The notes under the pieces: model-generated | Databases searched by the model: none | What the model saw: the letters and a program-made list of their open reading frames with translations, nothing else | What the model was told of the DNA's origin: nothing | Made by a program: the position numbers and the translations under genes | Source of the DNA: JAIVGV01 sp032229975 | GTDB taxonomy: Bacteria > Acidobacteriota > Blastocatellia > Pyrinomonadales > Pyrinomonadaceae | Length of the DNA: 64,000 nt | Assembly (NCBI GenBank): GCA_032229975.1 | Contig: JAVXVG010000048.1 | Coordinates: 8,583 to 72,582, forward strand | Direction of reading: 5' to 3' | Shown here: positions 33,736 through 43,741 of the stretch, in pieces | How the letters are laid out: the number at the start of each line of letters is the position of its first letter | Position numbering within the stretch: the stretch's first letter is position 1

Positions 33736-36700
33736 TTAGAAGTAGAACTTCACGCCGAGCTGAATGGTGCGCGGATCGCGCACGGCTCCGATGCGACCGA
33801 AGACACTTGAAGTGACGTTCGTGCTGGAGAAACTTCTAAAGTTCGTGTGGTTGAAGACGTTGAATGCCTCGCCGCGCAGTTGCAATCGCGTGTTCTCGGT
33901 GAAGCGGATGATCTTCGTCATCGTGAAGTCAACGCGATAGGTGGGGGGCCCGTTGATGATGCCGCGCTGCGCGTTGCCGGGCGTGTTCGAGAGACCGAAA
34001 TTCGCATTGAGCGCGGGATTGAACTGGAAGCAGGCCGTGTTGAAGTACTGCTGCAGCGTGTGCGGCGCGTTCTGGTTCGGATCGCAGATGACGTTCGGTC
34101 TGTTACCGGCGATGAGCGCGGCGTTGTTGCCGAGTCCGGCCGCGTCGTAGCTCGAAGTCGTCACTGTGAAAGGCAGACCGGAGTTTGCCGTCACGATGCC
34201 GGAGGCTTGCCAGCCGCCCAGCGTGCGGCCGGCGAGGTCGTGGCGGTTGGTGAAGAACGGCAGCTCGTAGATGTAGTTGACCGAGAGGATGTGCCGACGG
34301 TCGAGCGTCGCACGACTGTATTCGCTGTGAACGTCGAAGCTGTTCTGCGGAGCATTCGTGCGGTCGTTCTGCTCGTCGGTCAGGTTCTTCGACAAGGTGT
34401 AGGAGGCGCTCACCTGCGAGATGCCGGAGAAGCGATGCTGCATGAAGAGTTGCAGACTGTGGTAGTTCGAGTTGAAGCGCGGCTGCATCATCGTGATCGA
34501 GCGATAGCCGCGATAGGGCCGGAGCTGATCGAGGATGCGGTCGTCCTGAAAGCGCGTTGCGCCGACGACGTTCGGGTTGAGCGTCAACTGCGCATCGCTG
34601 CTCGCGCGGAAGGCGTAGCCCGCAGGCTGACAACGAACGAGGGGAACGGTGGAGGCCTGCGGCGTGTTGTTGCCCGGCGCGCAGAGCGAGTTCAGCGCAA
34701 GGCCCGGAGGCAATTCGTTGATCTCGACCAAGCCGACGAGGTGCGTGCCCTTCGAGCCGTAGTAACCGGCCGTGAACATCGTCTTCCTCGTTAACTGCTG
34801 CTGCCAGTCGAGCGACCAATGCTGCATATAGGGCGTGTGCCAGTCGCTGTCCCTGCCACGAATGGTGAGTGCGGCGGCGGAGGCCGCGACGACAGTTCCG
34901 CCCGCAGGGTTATCGAGTCGCACGTTCGAGAAGTCAACGTTCTCCTGATAGGGAGGATTCTGACCGATGATCTGCTCGTCGTAGCCGACGAGAATCTGTT
35001 CGTGATAGACGCCGTAGCCGGTGCGGATCGAGGTCTTGCCCTTCTTGAACGGGTCCCAAGCGAGACCGACGCGGGGGGCCCAGTTGTTCGGCGTGTTGCT
35101 GATCTCTTTGCCGAAGGGCGAGACGCCGGGCGTGCAGTTGGGCAGGGTCTTCAAGTTCTGCGCGTTGACGACCAAGCCGTTGCAGTTGTTGCCCGTGCCA
35201 GCGATGATGTTGCCTGCGCCCGTCACCTGCGGCGCGGCGGCGGCATTGTAGAGTGAAGGGATGAAGTTCGAGAGCCGGCCGTTCTTGTCAAACGGCTGGC
35301 CGTAGCGCGAGAAGCGCACGCCATAGTAGAGCGTCAGGTTCGAGTGGAAGCGCCATTCATCTTGTGCGAAGGCCTCCATGTTGTTCTGGCGCATATCCGC
35401 AGTGTAGTCAAACTTCGCTTGCCGGAACGTGACGACGTTTCCGAGCAGGAAGTTTGCGAAGCGTTGATCATTCTGATTGATCGCGCCCTGCGTGCCGGTG
35501 CTGACGACTCCGGCAGGAAGCGCACTGGAGAAGGAGAGGAACGAACCCTGATTCGGGCCTGTTGTGTCGGAGACGAGCGCGTTCTCGTTCTTGCGATAAC
35601 GCGAATAGTTAGCTCCGTACTTCAACGTGTGCGCGCCGAAGATGGTGCTCAAACTGCCACTGACGCCTTTCTTGTTCGAGAAGTTGTCGTAAGGGCCGAA
35701 GCCCTGTAGCGCGCTGAAGCCGTTGCCGGTGATCGTCGGGACGCGGTCGCGCGTGTTCGCGAAGGGCAGCGTGATCGGGATCGACGTGTTGCTGCTCGCG
35801 AGCGTTCCAACGTTGTGACTGAGGATCGCGCCGTAGGAATAGTTGAAGCGTCCTTCGGCAATCGTCCTCGGCGTCGCTGCGTAAGTGAATTGTGCGGTGT
35901 GCGTGCGGCCGGGCGAGTTGGTCTCGGTCGTCGCAACGCCGGGCAAGCCGCTGCCGCTTGAGAAGAGCGAGTTGGCATCGAGCGTCGGGATTTTGTCGTT
36001 CTCGAAACGATAGAAAGCTGAGAGCTTGTTCGTGAAGGTGTGATCGAACTTGATAATCTCCTGACGGAAGTTCGACTTGTTGATGAACGCCGTCACCAGA
36101 TCGCCCGTGAGCGTATTACCGGGCAGAGGCAGCTTGTTGTAAATCTGCTGCACGTAAGCCTGTGCCGCCGGGCTCAAGAGGCCCGCGGGGATCGGCGTTC
36201 CGGCGGGCAAGATGTTCGCGCCCGTACAGGTTGAGCCGGCCACGTCGTTGCGGTTGATGCAGACGGGGATCGGGAAGATTCCCTGTCGTATGTCTGCGCT
36301 CGGCACGGTCGGATTAAACGTCGGGTAGCGGAGATCGCGGCGTTGCTCTTCGGAGAAGAAGAAGAACGTCTTGGCTAATCTTCGCGCAGCGCCGTGTGTG
36401 CCGCCCTCGCCGAAATTCGGAACGTAGATGGGCCCCCCGACGGTGAAGCCGTAGTTATTATAGCGGAAGGGCGAGCGTTTGGCTTTGCCGTTCGAGTCGC
36501 GACCGAAGGCCGGATTCGTTGACGAGTTGATTAAAAAGTCGTTGGCGTTGAGCCGCTCGTTGCGAACGAACTCGAAGAGCGAGCCGTGGAAACGCTCGCC
36601 GCCCGAACGTGTGACGACGTTGATCTGCCCGCCGCCGCTGCTACCGGCCTCAGCCGGATAGAGACTGCGCAGCACCTTGAACTCGCCGATGGAATCAACG

Positions 36701-37374
36701 CTGGGGTAAGCCTGAATCGTGATGTTCGAGCCACGGTCGGTGATATCCGCGCCGTCAACCGTGTAGGTGTTCTGGCTGCTGCGCGCGCCGTTGACGGAGA
36801 TGTTGATGGTGTTGGCTTGACCGGCCGGGTTGGTCGTTCCGACATAGACCTGATCGGCGAGATCGTTTGAGACGCCGGGCGCGAGCGTGACGAGTTGAAC
36901 AAAGTTGCGATTATTGATCGAGAGTTCGCGCACCTGATCGCCGGTGATGACGGTCGAGGCGGTCGGCGTCGTCAGCTCAACCGTGAGCGGATCGGCTTCA
37001 ACCGTCACGACCTCGGAGATGTTACCGGCTTCGAGCGATACATCGATGGTGCGGCGCGAGTTCACGTCGAGCTTGACGTGAGTCTGCGCGCTCTTCTTGA
37101 AGCTCGGAGCTTCGACCGTCACGGTGTAAATGCCGACGGGCACAGATGGGATGCTGTACTCGCCCTCGTTGCCCGTCGTGACGGTGCGCACGACGATCTT
37201 CTTCTCCTCGTCGGTCACGGTCACGGTTGCGCCTTTGACCGCCGAGCCGGAAACGTCTTTGACCGTGCCGTTGATCGTGCCGGTCGTGTCCTGCGCGCGC
37301 GCGACGCACAGGCTAGTGCAGAAAATGAGTGCGAGGATGATCAGGCGGCGTGCAAACTCTGCGTGCTGTCTCAT
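33736..37374 (-). CDS. Oar-type TonB-dependent receptor with carboxypeptidase-regulatory-like domain
   Basis: A 1212-residue outer-membrane protein. The signal peptide is RRLIILALIFCTSLCVARAQ. Next comes a beta-sandwich regulatory domain (about 30-115: GTVKDVSGSAVKGATVTVTD and GEYSIPSVPVGIYTVTVEAP). The plug follows, with NRNFVQLVTLAPGV and SVNGARSSQNTYTVDGADI. A long beta-barrel rich in aromatic strands ends in GVKFYF with a terminal Phe, the outer-membrane assembly signal. The start is the ATG at 37374, because AAAGGA lies about 9 bases before it. The ATG at 37383 directly abuts that site. The imported substrate is unknown. The family is greatly expanded in Acidobacteriota. Confidence 0.92.
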   Translation of the reverse strand: MRQHAEFARRLIILALIFCTSLCVARAQDTTGTINGTVKDVSGSAVKGATVTVTDEEKKIVVRTVTTGNEGEYSIPSVPVGIYTVTVEAPSFKKSAQTHVKLDVNSRRTIDVSLEAGNISEVVTVEADPLTVELTTPTASTVITGDQVRELSINNRNFVQLVTLAPGVSNDLADQVYVGTTNPAGQANTINISVNGARSSQNTYTVDGADITDRGSNITIQAYPSVDSIGEFKVLRSLYPAEAGSSGGGQINVVTRSGGERFHGSLFEFVRNERLNANDFLINSSTNPAFGRDSNGKAKRSPFRYNNYGFTVGGPIYVPNFGEGGTHGAARRLAKTFFFFSEEQRRDLRYPTFNPTVPSADIRQGIFPIPVCINRNDVAGSTCTGANILPAGTPIPAGLLSPAAQAYVQQIYNKLPLPGNTLTGDLVTAFINKSNFRQEIIKFDHTFTNKLSAFYRFENDKIPTLDANSLFSSGSGLPGVATTETNSPGRTHTAQFTYAATPRTIAEGRFNYSYGAILSHNVGTLASSNTSIPITLPFANTRDRVPTITGNGFSALQGFGPYDNFSNKKGVSGSLSTIFGAHTLKYGANYSRYRKNENALVSDTTGPNQGSFLSFSSALPAGVVSTGTQGAINQNDQRFANFLLGNVVTFRQAKFDYTADMRQNNMEAFAQDEWRFHSNLTLYYGVRFSRYGQPFDKNGRLSNFIPSLYNAAAAPQVTGAGNIIAGTGNNCNGLVVNAQNLKTLPNCTPGVSPFGKEISNTPNNWAPRVGLAWDPFKKGKTSIRTGYGVYHEQILVGYDEQIIGQNPPYQENVDFSNVRLDNPAGGTVVAASAAALTIRGRDSDWHTPYMQHWSLDWQQQLTRKTMFTAGYYGSKGTHLVGLVEINELPPGLALNSLCAPGNNTPQASTVPLVRCQPAGYAFRASSDAQLTLNPNVVGATRFQDDRILDQLRPYRGYRSITMMQPRFNSNYHSLQLFMQHRFSGISQVSASYTLSKNLTDEQNDRTNAPQNSFDVHSEYSRATLDRRHILSVNYIYELPFFTNRHDLAGRTLGGWQASGIVTANSGLPFTVTTSSYDAAGLGNNAALIAGNRPNVICDPNQNAPHTLQQYFNTACFQFNPALNANFGLSNTPGNAQRGIINGPPTYRVDFTMTKIIRFTENTRLQLRGEAFNVFNHTNFRSFSSTNVTSSVFGRIGAVRDPRTIQLGVKFYF

Positions 37375-37576
37375 GGGGTGCATTCCTTTTCTCTGAGAAG
37401 GGTCTGATTCGTGCCGGAAATATCAGAGGCTTCGCGCGAGGCGAAACCCGACGTTCAGCTTTGACTGAGATCGATGACGAATTGCGTTTGACTTCGTTTC
37501 CGGTAAGGGATTACCGCAAGAACGTTGCCGGAACTTATACACTTAACGCGCGCGCGTGGCAAGCAACACACTCTAT

Positions 37577-39211
37577 TCAGTTGCCCGCAACGAGTTGAAC
37601 GCCTTGCGCGCCCGCGCCACGAAGCGCCGCGCCGGGTCGTGCCCCGGTCATACGCCCGTCGGCGAAGACTGCTTGACCATTGACGAAGACGCGACTGATG
37701 CCGACCGGATACTGATGCGGCTCGTCGTATGTAGAGCGGTCGCCGATCTGCTGATCGTCGAAGACGACGATGTCGGCGGCGAAGCCTTCGCGCAGGAGGC
37801 CCCGGTCGCGCAAGTGGAAAGTTTGCGCGGGGAGCGAAGTCATCTTTCTGATCGCGTCTTCGAGCGCAACGATCTTCAGTTCTCTAACATAGTGTCCGAG
37901 CACGCGCGCGTTGTTGCCGTAGCCACGCGGGTGCGGCACGCCTTCGCCGAGGCGGAGCACGCCGCTATCGGAGGCGATCATCGTGAAGGGCTCGCGCATG
38001 ATCGTCTGCACGTCCTGCTCGCCCATGCCGTGATAGACCATGCCTGCGCCGCCCGCCGCATACATCTCAAGCATCTGCTCGATCTGGCTGTCAACGTCCC
38101 TTTTCTTTTTAGCCTCAAGCGTGATCCGCGCGATGGACTTGCCGTTGAACGCGGGCGTGGGCCGGTAGCTTGCGACGACCGCAAAGTCGTAGTCGTCGAA
38201 GCCGCCGCGCTTGAGCGCGTCTCGCATCTCGCGATGGGCACGTTCGCGCGTCGCCTCGTCCGCGAGTCGCTTCTTCCCTTCCTCGCGCCCGCCTTCGAGT
38301 AACCAACTCGGCAGACGCGAATCGAGCGAAGTGGAACTCGCAGTGTAGGCGTACTGATCAACCGTGACGGAGAGACCACGCGCGCGTGCATCGCGCACCA
38401 AGCCGAGCGTCATCGGACTCTGGCCCCAGAGACGCTTGCTCGCGATCTTGAAGTGTGAAATCTCGACGGGAAGATTCGCCTGCTCGCCGATCTGTATGCT
38501 CTCGCGAATCGCATCGACGATGTGCTCGCCCTCGCTTCTCATGTGTGTCGCATAGACGCCGCCATAGCGCGCGGCGACTTTCGCGAGCGCGACGATCTCA
38601 TCCGTCTTCGCGTAAGTTCCGGGAACGTAGATAAGGCCTGTTGATAGTCCGACCGCGCCGTCGCGCATCGCTTGATCGACCGTCTGCTCCATCTGATGCA
38701 ATTCATCAGCCGTCGGCTCGCGGTTGGCGAGCCCCATCACTTTCTGTCTCACCGATCCGTGCGCGACGAGCGTCGCGAGGTTGACTGCTATTGGCGTCTG
38801 TCGCGTGCGATCCAGAAACTCGCCGATGTTCGTCGCCGATGTTCCGCAGTTGCCCGTGACCAAAGTCGTCACGCCCATGCGCACGAAGTTCTCGGCGGCG
38901 GGCTGAGCGTAGATGCCCTCGACGTGCGTGTGCACGTCGATGAAGCCGGGGGCGACGATCTGATTGTGCGCGTCAAAGACTTCGCGCGCTTGCGACGTGG
39001 GGATCGGGCCCACGCGCACGATGCGACCGCCGCGCACGCCCACGTCCGCGCGGAACCACGGGTTGCCCGCGCCGTCCACGACGCGACCGTTCGTGATCAC
39101 GAGATCGTAGAGCGGGGCCTCCTGCCCACGCAGGGCCGGAACGTGGTTCGACGCAAAGATGAATGTCAGCAGGAGCGCGTAGGCTAAACGCGTGCGCAGG
39201 GTTTGCGGCAT
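37577..39211 (-). CDS. Exported D-aminoacylase-like amidohydrolase
   Basis: A 544-residue protein with a signal peptide (AYALLLTFIFASNHVPA). It belongs to the N-acyl-D-amino-acid deacylase branch of amidohydrolases: YDLVITNGRVVDGAG at the start of the sandwich, HxH in GFIDVHTHVEG, Cys in VTGNCGTS, GLIYVPGTYA, THMRSEG and the late Asp in MIASDSG. It ends GFAADIVVFDD. It would release D-amino acids or cleave D-aminoacyl dipeptides in the periplasm. The upstream position of the receptor gene is taken by a 200-base gap, so cotranscription is possible but unproven. Substrate specificity is not determinable here. Confidence 0.9.
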   Translation of the reverse strand: MPQTLRTRLAYALLLTFIFASNHVPALRGQEAPLYDLVITNGRVVDGAGNPWFRADVGVRGGRIVRVGPIPTSQAREVFDAHNQIVAPGFIDVHTHVEGIYAQPAAENFVRMGVTTLVTGNCGTSATNIGEFLDRTRQTPIAVNLATLVAHGSVRQKVMGLANREPTADELHQMEQTVDQAMRDGAVGLSTGLIYVPGTYAKTDEIVALAKVAARYGGVYATHMRSEGEHIVDAIRESIQIGEQANLPVEISHFKIASKRLWGQSPMTLGLVRDARARGLSVTVDQYAYTASSTSLDSRLPSWLLEGGREEGKKRLADEATRERAHREMRDALKRGGFDDYDFAVVASYRPTPAFNGKSIARITLEAKKKRDVDSQIEQMLEMYAAGGAGMVYHGMGEQDVQTIMREPFTMIASDSGVLRLGEGVPHPRGYGNNARVLGHYVRELKIVALEDAIRKMTSLPAQTFHLRDRGLLREGFAADIVVFDDQQIGDRSTYDEPHQYPVGISRVFVNGQAVFADGRMTGARPGAALRGAGAQGVQLVAGN

Positions 39212-39718
39212 CTGTTAAGTGATCGGGCGCAGGCGTCGGCGCGTATCGAGTCCGCGCTGATGAGCCGCACTTGAACGGAAGTTGTGTCTGTTGCTATCGG
39301 GCGAAGGTTAAAGCTGAAGCGGCGACGGTCAAAAACCTAACGGGACTGCGCCGCGTCCTTATGGTACGCGCCCATTCTAAAGAAGTGGCGGGCGATAAGG
39401 AAAGCTAAAAGTTCTTATCTGCGCCATAAGCTATGCTAATGTCGCAAAGCTGTCGAAATTTAGCTTGACGGTCGCGGCGCGACTCTATATTTTCCTCAAC
39501 GCATACGCAGACCGCGTTCGCTCTAACAACGTCCGGCGGATAAAGAAGGGCGACGCGCGTGCGACACCAACGGTAGTTTCCTTAGCATCTCCTTCATACT
39601 TCGCGGCAATCTTCGGGCGCAACGTGCGCCTTCGATTAAGAGCAGTTTCGCATCGACAGTCTCGCATCGGCAGTCTCGCTTGCTCTTCACGTCACAATCA
39701 GTTTAAAGGAGGAGTTTC
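39212..39718. other. Intergenic region of about 500 bases with long receptor leader
   Basis: Lies between the divergent D-aminoacylase-like and second receptor genes. No coding frame of good character is seen. A candidate sigma-70 promoter for the receptor gene sits near 39465-39493, which would leave an untranslated leader of more than 200 bases. No known riboswitch fold was recognised in the leader, though it contains the repeat-like words TCTCGCATCGGCAGTCTCGC near 39660. Confidence 0.4.
39465..39493 (+). promoter_or_regulatory. Candidate promoter of the second TonB receptor gene
   Basis: The -35 candidate is TTGACG (39465-39470). Possible -10 boxes are TATATT at 39486-39491 (15-base spacer) and TATTTT at 39488-39493 (17-base spacer). 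It stands in an A+T-richer patch about 225 bases before the start codon. This is a prediction from consensus only. Confidence 0.45.
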
Positions 39719-42700
39719 ATGTCCCGTCTCATCTCCCGCACCCTCTGGCTCTTCGCGTTCGCCGTTCTAGCGGTGGGAACATCATTCGCGCAGGCAGGCA
39801 CTTCGCGCCTCAACGGAACCGTCACCGACTCGACCGGCGCGGTCGTCGCCGGCGCGACCGTGACGGCGAAGAACGAAGCGACCGGCGCGTCGCAGACGCA
39901 GACCACGACCGACGCCGGTCTCTACGCCTTCCCGTCGCTCCCCCTCGGCGTCTATACGATCACGGTCGAGCGTAGCGGTTTCAAGACCGTCCAGCGCACG
40001 AAGAACGAGTTGCAGATCAACACGCCGCTCGCCATCGATGTCGTGCTCGAAGCGGGACAGGTTTCTGAGGTCGTCACTGTGCAGGGCGGAGCCGAACAGT
40101 TGCAGACGGAGAACGCGACCATCGGCAACGTCGTCGAGCACAAGGCGATTGAGCAACTACCTTTGAACGGACGCAACCCGCTCAACCTGATTGCCTATGA
40201 GCCCGGCGTCACGCTGCGCTCGCAGGGCGGGGCCGGTTCGGGCGTCAGCGTCAACGGCTCGCGCGACCGCGCGTTTAACGTGACCATCGACGGCATCGAC
40301 GCCAACGAATCGTCCGCGCCGAACCCTACGTCGAACATCTATCGTCTGACGCCCGACAACGTGCAGGAGTACAAGGTGACGACCAACAACGCGACCGCCG
40401 AGGAGGGCCGCAACTCCGGCGCGTCGATCTCCGTCGCCACGCGTTCGGGAGGGAATGAGTTTCACGGCACGGCTTTCTACTTCCTGCGCAACGACAAGCT
40501 GAACGCCAACGACTTCTTCTCAAACGCGCAGGGCACGCCGCGCCACAAGGTCAAGCTCGATCAGCCCGGCTTCGATCTGAGTGGCCCTATTCGCAAGAAC
40601 AAGACCTTCTTCTACGGCAGCTTCCAACACACGAAGGTCAACTTCACGACGCCCATCGCCGAGACCTTCGGCATCCCGACGATCTACACGCCGACCGCGC
40701 TCAACGGCGCGTTCCGCTACTTCCGCGCCGACCCGACGTGCACCTCGGCGGGCGCGGGCAACTGCTTCCGTATCGGCTCGACCGTTATCCGCAGCAACAA
40801 CGTGCTGCTCGTTAACCCGACGACCGGCGCGCTGCGCGCAGACCTCGGCGTGCACGAGTGCGCGACGACGACCGACTTGAACTGCGTCGCCAGCTACAGC
40901 TTGTCGGCGGCGGCTAATAATCCGAACGCCGTCGGCATCGATCCGAAGATGGCGGCGTTCTTCAAAGGCTACCCCGCGCCGAATCGCTACGACTGCGGCG
41001 ACGCGCTCAACACCGGCTGTTACGTCTGGGACCCTGCGACCGAGCACAAGGGGCCCGCCTATAACGTCCGCATCGATCATACGATCAATCAGAACCAGAG
41101 CGTCTTCGGTCGATACTTGTGGTCAACCTACAACACGCTCGGCGGCGATCCGTTGAACGGTCGCCCCGTCGTGCTACCCGGCTTCCCGCCCGAAGGCGAG
41201 GTCTTCCGCGACACGAAGAACCTCGCGCTCGGTCATCGCTGGGCCATCTCCCCGCGCATGGTCAACGAGTTGACGGCGGGCTTCGGTCGCTTCCAATTCC
41301 TCTTCACGCAGGGCGAGGCGAACCCTGCGTTTCCGGACGTGAACCCGTTCGTCTTCTTGAACGTCGATAACCCCGTGCTCAACACGCCGCGCACGGAACG
41401 CATCGTCACCGTCCCGCAGTTGCTCGACAACTTTCACGTGACGAGCGGCGCGCACCAGTTCAGCACCGGCTTCAACTTCCGCTTCTATCGCCACATCGAT
41501 CATCGCGGCCAGCCCGGCGGCATCAACGTCACGCCGAGCCTCTCGTTCGACGCGAGCGTGCGCTCGCCGACCACGCTCGGCTTCGTCATCCCGACGACGG
41601 CCAGCAGCTCGCGCTCCGGCATCAACTCAACCGATTCGACCCGCCTGCAAAACTACATCAACGAGTTGTCAGGCATCCCCGCGCGACTCACGCAGGCCTT
41701 CATCGGCAACTTGAACGAAGACGCGTTCCTTCCTTTCCAGTCGAACGGCGTCGTCTCTTTGCAGGCGATCAGAACCGATCTCAACCAGTTCAACTTCTAC
41801 GGACAGGACGAGTGGAAGCTGCGACCCAACTTGACGATCAACTACGGCGTGCGTTGGGAAGTGAACCCGCCCGCCAACACGCCCGGCTTCACCTATCGCG
41901 CGAGCACACCTATTGCGGGCACGCCGGGGCCAGCAAGCCCTGTTGTGAATACGCCCGGCGCAGTCACCTTCGCCCCGTCTAACAAGTGGTGGAACAGCAA
42001 CAATCTCGGCGCGATTGGCCCGCGCCTCGGCCTCGCGTGGTCGCCCAACTACAAGTCCGGCTTCATGCGCGCGCTCTTCGGCGCGAGCGGCCATAGCGTC
42101 GTGCGCGTCGGCTACGGCATGGCATTCGACACCATCAGTTCATTTCAGGTGACGGCGGTGGCGGGCAGCGTGCCCGGCTTGAGGACGACCTGCGCCGTGA
42201 CCGTCGGCTCTACACCGCCAACCGGCTGCGCGAGTGTTCCTTCAACCACGATCAGCGGCGGCTTCCCGCTCGCGCTCGCGCCGCCGACCATCAAACCCTC
42301 TTCGTTCCTGACGCCGCCGCTTCTGCTCAATGGCAGCGCGCCGTCGATCACCGCCTTCGATCCGAACTTGAAAATCCCGACTGTCCACCAGTGGAACGTG
42401 AGCCTGCAACGCGAGCTGCCCGGCGGCTTCGTCATGCAGGCGGCCTATATCGGTCGTCGCGGTGAACGTCTCTTCATGGCTTACGACATCAACCAGATCA
42501 GCGCCGATCCGATCCTGCAATCGTTCCGTATGCTGCAAGCGAACAACGCCGCGACGAACTGTCTGCCGAGCGGCGCGACGCGCGACACCACGCTCGCCGC
42601 TTGCGTCGCGCCCTTCTCAGCCGCGCAAATTCCGCTGCTCGCCGCAGGCGTCTCCGCGATCAACGCAACGTTCGTCAACTCGTCAACCGTTCAGGGCCAG

Positions 42701-43636
42701 CTCGTCAACAACGCGGCGGGCTCACTCGCCGCGCGCATCGAGAACACGACGCTTGCGTTCAAGCTGCGACCTAATCAACAGTTCTCCAAGATCACTTACA
42801 TCGATAACAGTGGCGACTCGAACTATCATGCCGCGCAGTTCACCCTGCGTCGCCGCTTCTCTTCCGGGCTCGGCTTGAACGCGGCTTACACGTTCGCCAA
42901 GTCCATCGACGATCAATCGGTCGATCCCGTCGGCACGACTTCGAGCGGCGCATTGACGACCACGACCTCGCGCTCCGTTGCCGACATACGCAACTTCCGA
43001 GAGGAGCGTGCCGTCTCAGACTTCGACCGCAAACACGTCTTCACGGCCACCTCCGTCTGGGAGTTGCCGTTCGGTCGCGGTCGCCACTTCCTCGCGGACT
43101 CGCACGGCGTCGTCAACCATCTCGTCGGCGGCTGGACGGTCAACTCGATCTACACCTTCATGACCGGCGAGCCATTCCAAGTTAATAGCGGACAGTTCAC
43201 CTCGAACGCCTCGCACGTCTCGCGCGCGCTCGTGCTCGACCCGACAGTCACCGCGCACTTGCAGGATTTACCGAACGTGCTCGGGCCGGTCGTCTTCGAG
43301 AACAATCTGGCTTTCGCCATCCCGCCCGCAGGCTCGAACGGATCGGGGCGCAACATCTATCGTGGCCCGACCTACTGGAATCTCGACATGGGGATCGTCA
43401 AGATGTTTAACCTCACCGAAAGATTCCGCTTGCAATTCCGCACGGAGATGTTCAACGCGCTGAACCATCCGAACTTCGACAACCCGCGCAGCGCGTCCGT
43501 CGGCTCGCCCACACTCACCTCCTCGCAATTCGGTCGCACCTGCTGCACGACCGTCTCGCCAAACACCGCGACGAACGTCATCCAGACGGGCGAGTCGGCG
43601 CGCGTCATCCAGTTCGGTCTGAAACTACAGTTCTAA
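39719..43636 (+). CDS. Oar-type TonB-dependent receptor, 1305 residues
   Basis: A large outer-membrane receptor with the signal peptide LWLFAFAVLAVGTSFAQA. The carboxypeptidase-regulatory-like domain spans about 25-110 (LNGTVTDSTGAVVAGATVTA, LYAFPSLPLGVYTITVERSG). The plug contains LPLNGRNPLNLIAYEPGV and SVNGSRDRAFNVTIDGID. The barrel ends VIQFGLKLQF with the terminal Phe. The AAAGGAGGAG box about 7 bases before the ATG at 39719 is the strongest ribosome-binding site in this part of the window. That suggests an abundant protein. A clear intrinsic terminator follows. It is related in layout but not closely in sequence to the receptor at 33.7-37.4 kb. The ligand is unknown. Confidence 0.93.
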   Translation: MSRLISRTLWLFAFAVLAVGTSFAQAGTSRLNGTVTDSTGAVVAGATVTAKNEATGASQTQTTTDAGLYAFPSLPLGVYTITVERSGFKTVQRTKNELQINTPLAIDVVLEAGQVSEVVTVQGGAEQLQTENATIGNVVEHKAIEQLPLNGRNPLNLIAYEPGVTLRSQGGAGSGVSVNGSRDRAFNVTIDGIDANESSAPNPTSNIYRLTPDNVQEYKVTTNNATAEEGRNSGASISVATRSGGNEFHGTAFYFLRNDKLNANDFFSNAQGTPRHKVKLDQPGFDLSGPIRKNKTFFYGSFQHTKVNFTTPIAETFGIPTIYTPTALNGAFRYFRADPTCTSAGAGNCFRIGSTVIRSNNVLLVNPTTGALRADLGVHECATTTDLNCVASYSLSAAANNPNAVGIDPKMAAFFKGYPAPNRYDCGDALNTGCYVWDPATEHKGPAYNVRIDHTINQNQSVFGRYLWSTYNTLGGDPLNGRPVVLPGFPPEGEVFRDTKNLALGHRWAISPRMVNELTAGFGRFQFLFTQGEANPAFPDVNPFVFLNVDNPVLNTPRTERIVTVPQLLDNFHVTSGAHQFSTGFNFRFYRHIDHRGQPGGINVTPSLSFDASVRSPTTLGFVIPTTASSSRSGINSTDSTRLQNYINELSGIPARLTQAFIGNLNEDAFLPFQSNGVVSLQAIRTDLNQFNFYGQDEWKLRPNLTINYGVRWEVNPPANTPGFTYRASTPIAGTPGPASPVVNTPGAVTFAPSNKWWNSNNLGAIGPRLGLAWSPNYKSGFMRALFGASGHSVVRVGYGMAFDTISSFQVTAVAGSVPGLRTTCAVTVGSTPPTGCASVPSTTISGGFPLALAPPTIKPSSFLTPPLLLNGSAPSITAFDPNLKIPTVHQWNVSLQRELPGGFVMQAAYIGRRGERLFMAYDINQISADPILQSFRMLQANNAATNCLPSGATRDTTLAACVAPFSAAQIPLLAAGVSAINATFVNSSTVQGQLVNNAAGSLAARIENTTLAFKLRPNQQFSKITYIDNSGDSNYHAAQFTLRRRFSSGLGLNAAYTFAKSIDDQSVDPVGTTSSGALTTTTSRSVADIRNFREERAVSDFDRKHVFTATSVWELPFGRGRHFLADSHGVVNHLVGGWTVNSIYTFMTGEPFQVNSGQFTSNASHVSRALVLDPTVTAHLQDLPNVLGPVVFENNLAFAIPPAGSNGSGRNIYRGPTYWNLDMGIVKMFNLTERFRLQFRTEMFNALNHPNFDNPRSASVGSPTLTSSQFGRTCCTTVSPNTATNVIQTGESARVIQFGLKLQF

Positions 43637-43663
43637 CTTTCAGACTGAAGCTGATAAACAACA

Positions 43664-43698
43664 GGGCGCGATCCAACGGGATCGCGCCCCTCTTCTTT
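43664..43698 (+). terminator. Intrinsic terminator after the second TonB receptor gene
   Basis: An 11-bp perfect stem pairs GGGCGCGATCC (43664-43674) with 43679-43689 around the tetraloop AACG, followed by CTCTTCTTT. It begins 28 bases after the stop. It also lies beyond the 3' end of the convergent TPR gene. Confidence 0.82.
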
Positions 43699-43741
43699 AC
43701 GAGCGTCTGGAACAACAGGACGGCTGTCGCAGCTCTCTAAA

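Noticed and set aside
39465..39770. Plus-strand open frame of 101 codons before the second receptor
   Set aside because: It overlaps the candidate promoter and the receptor signal peptide, starts at TTG, and has no family resemblance.
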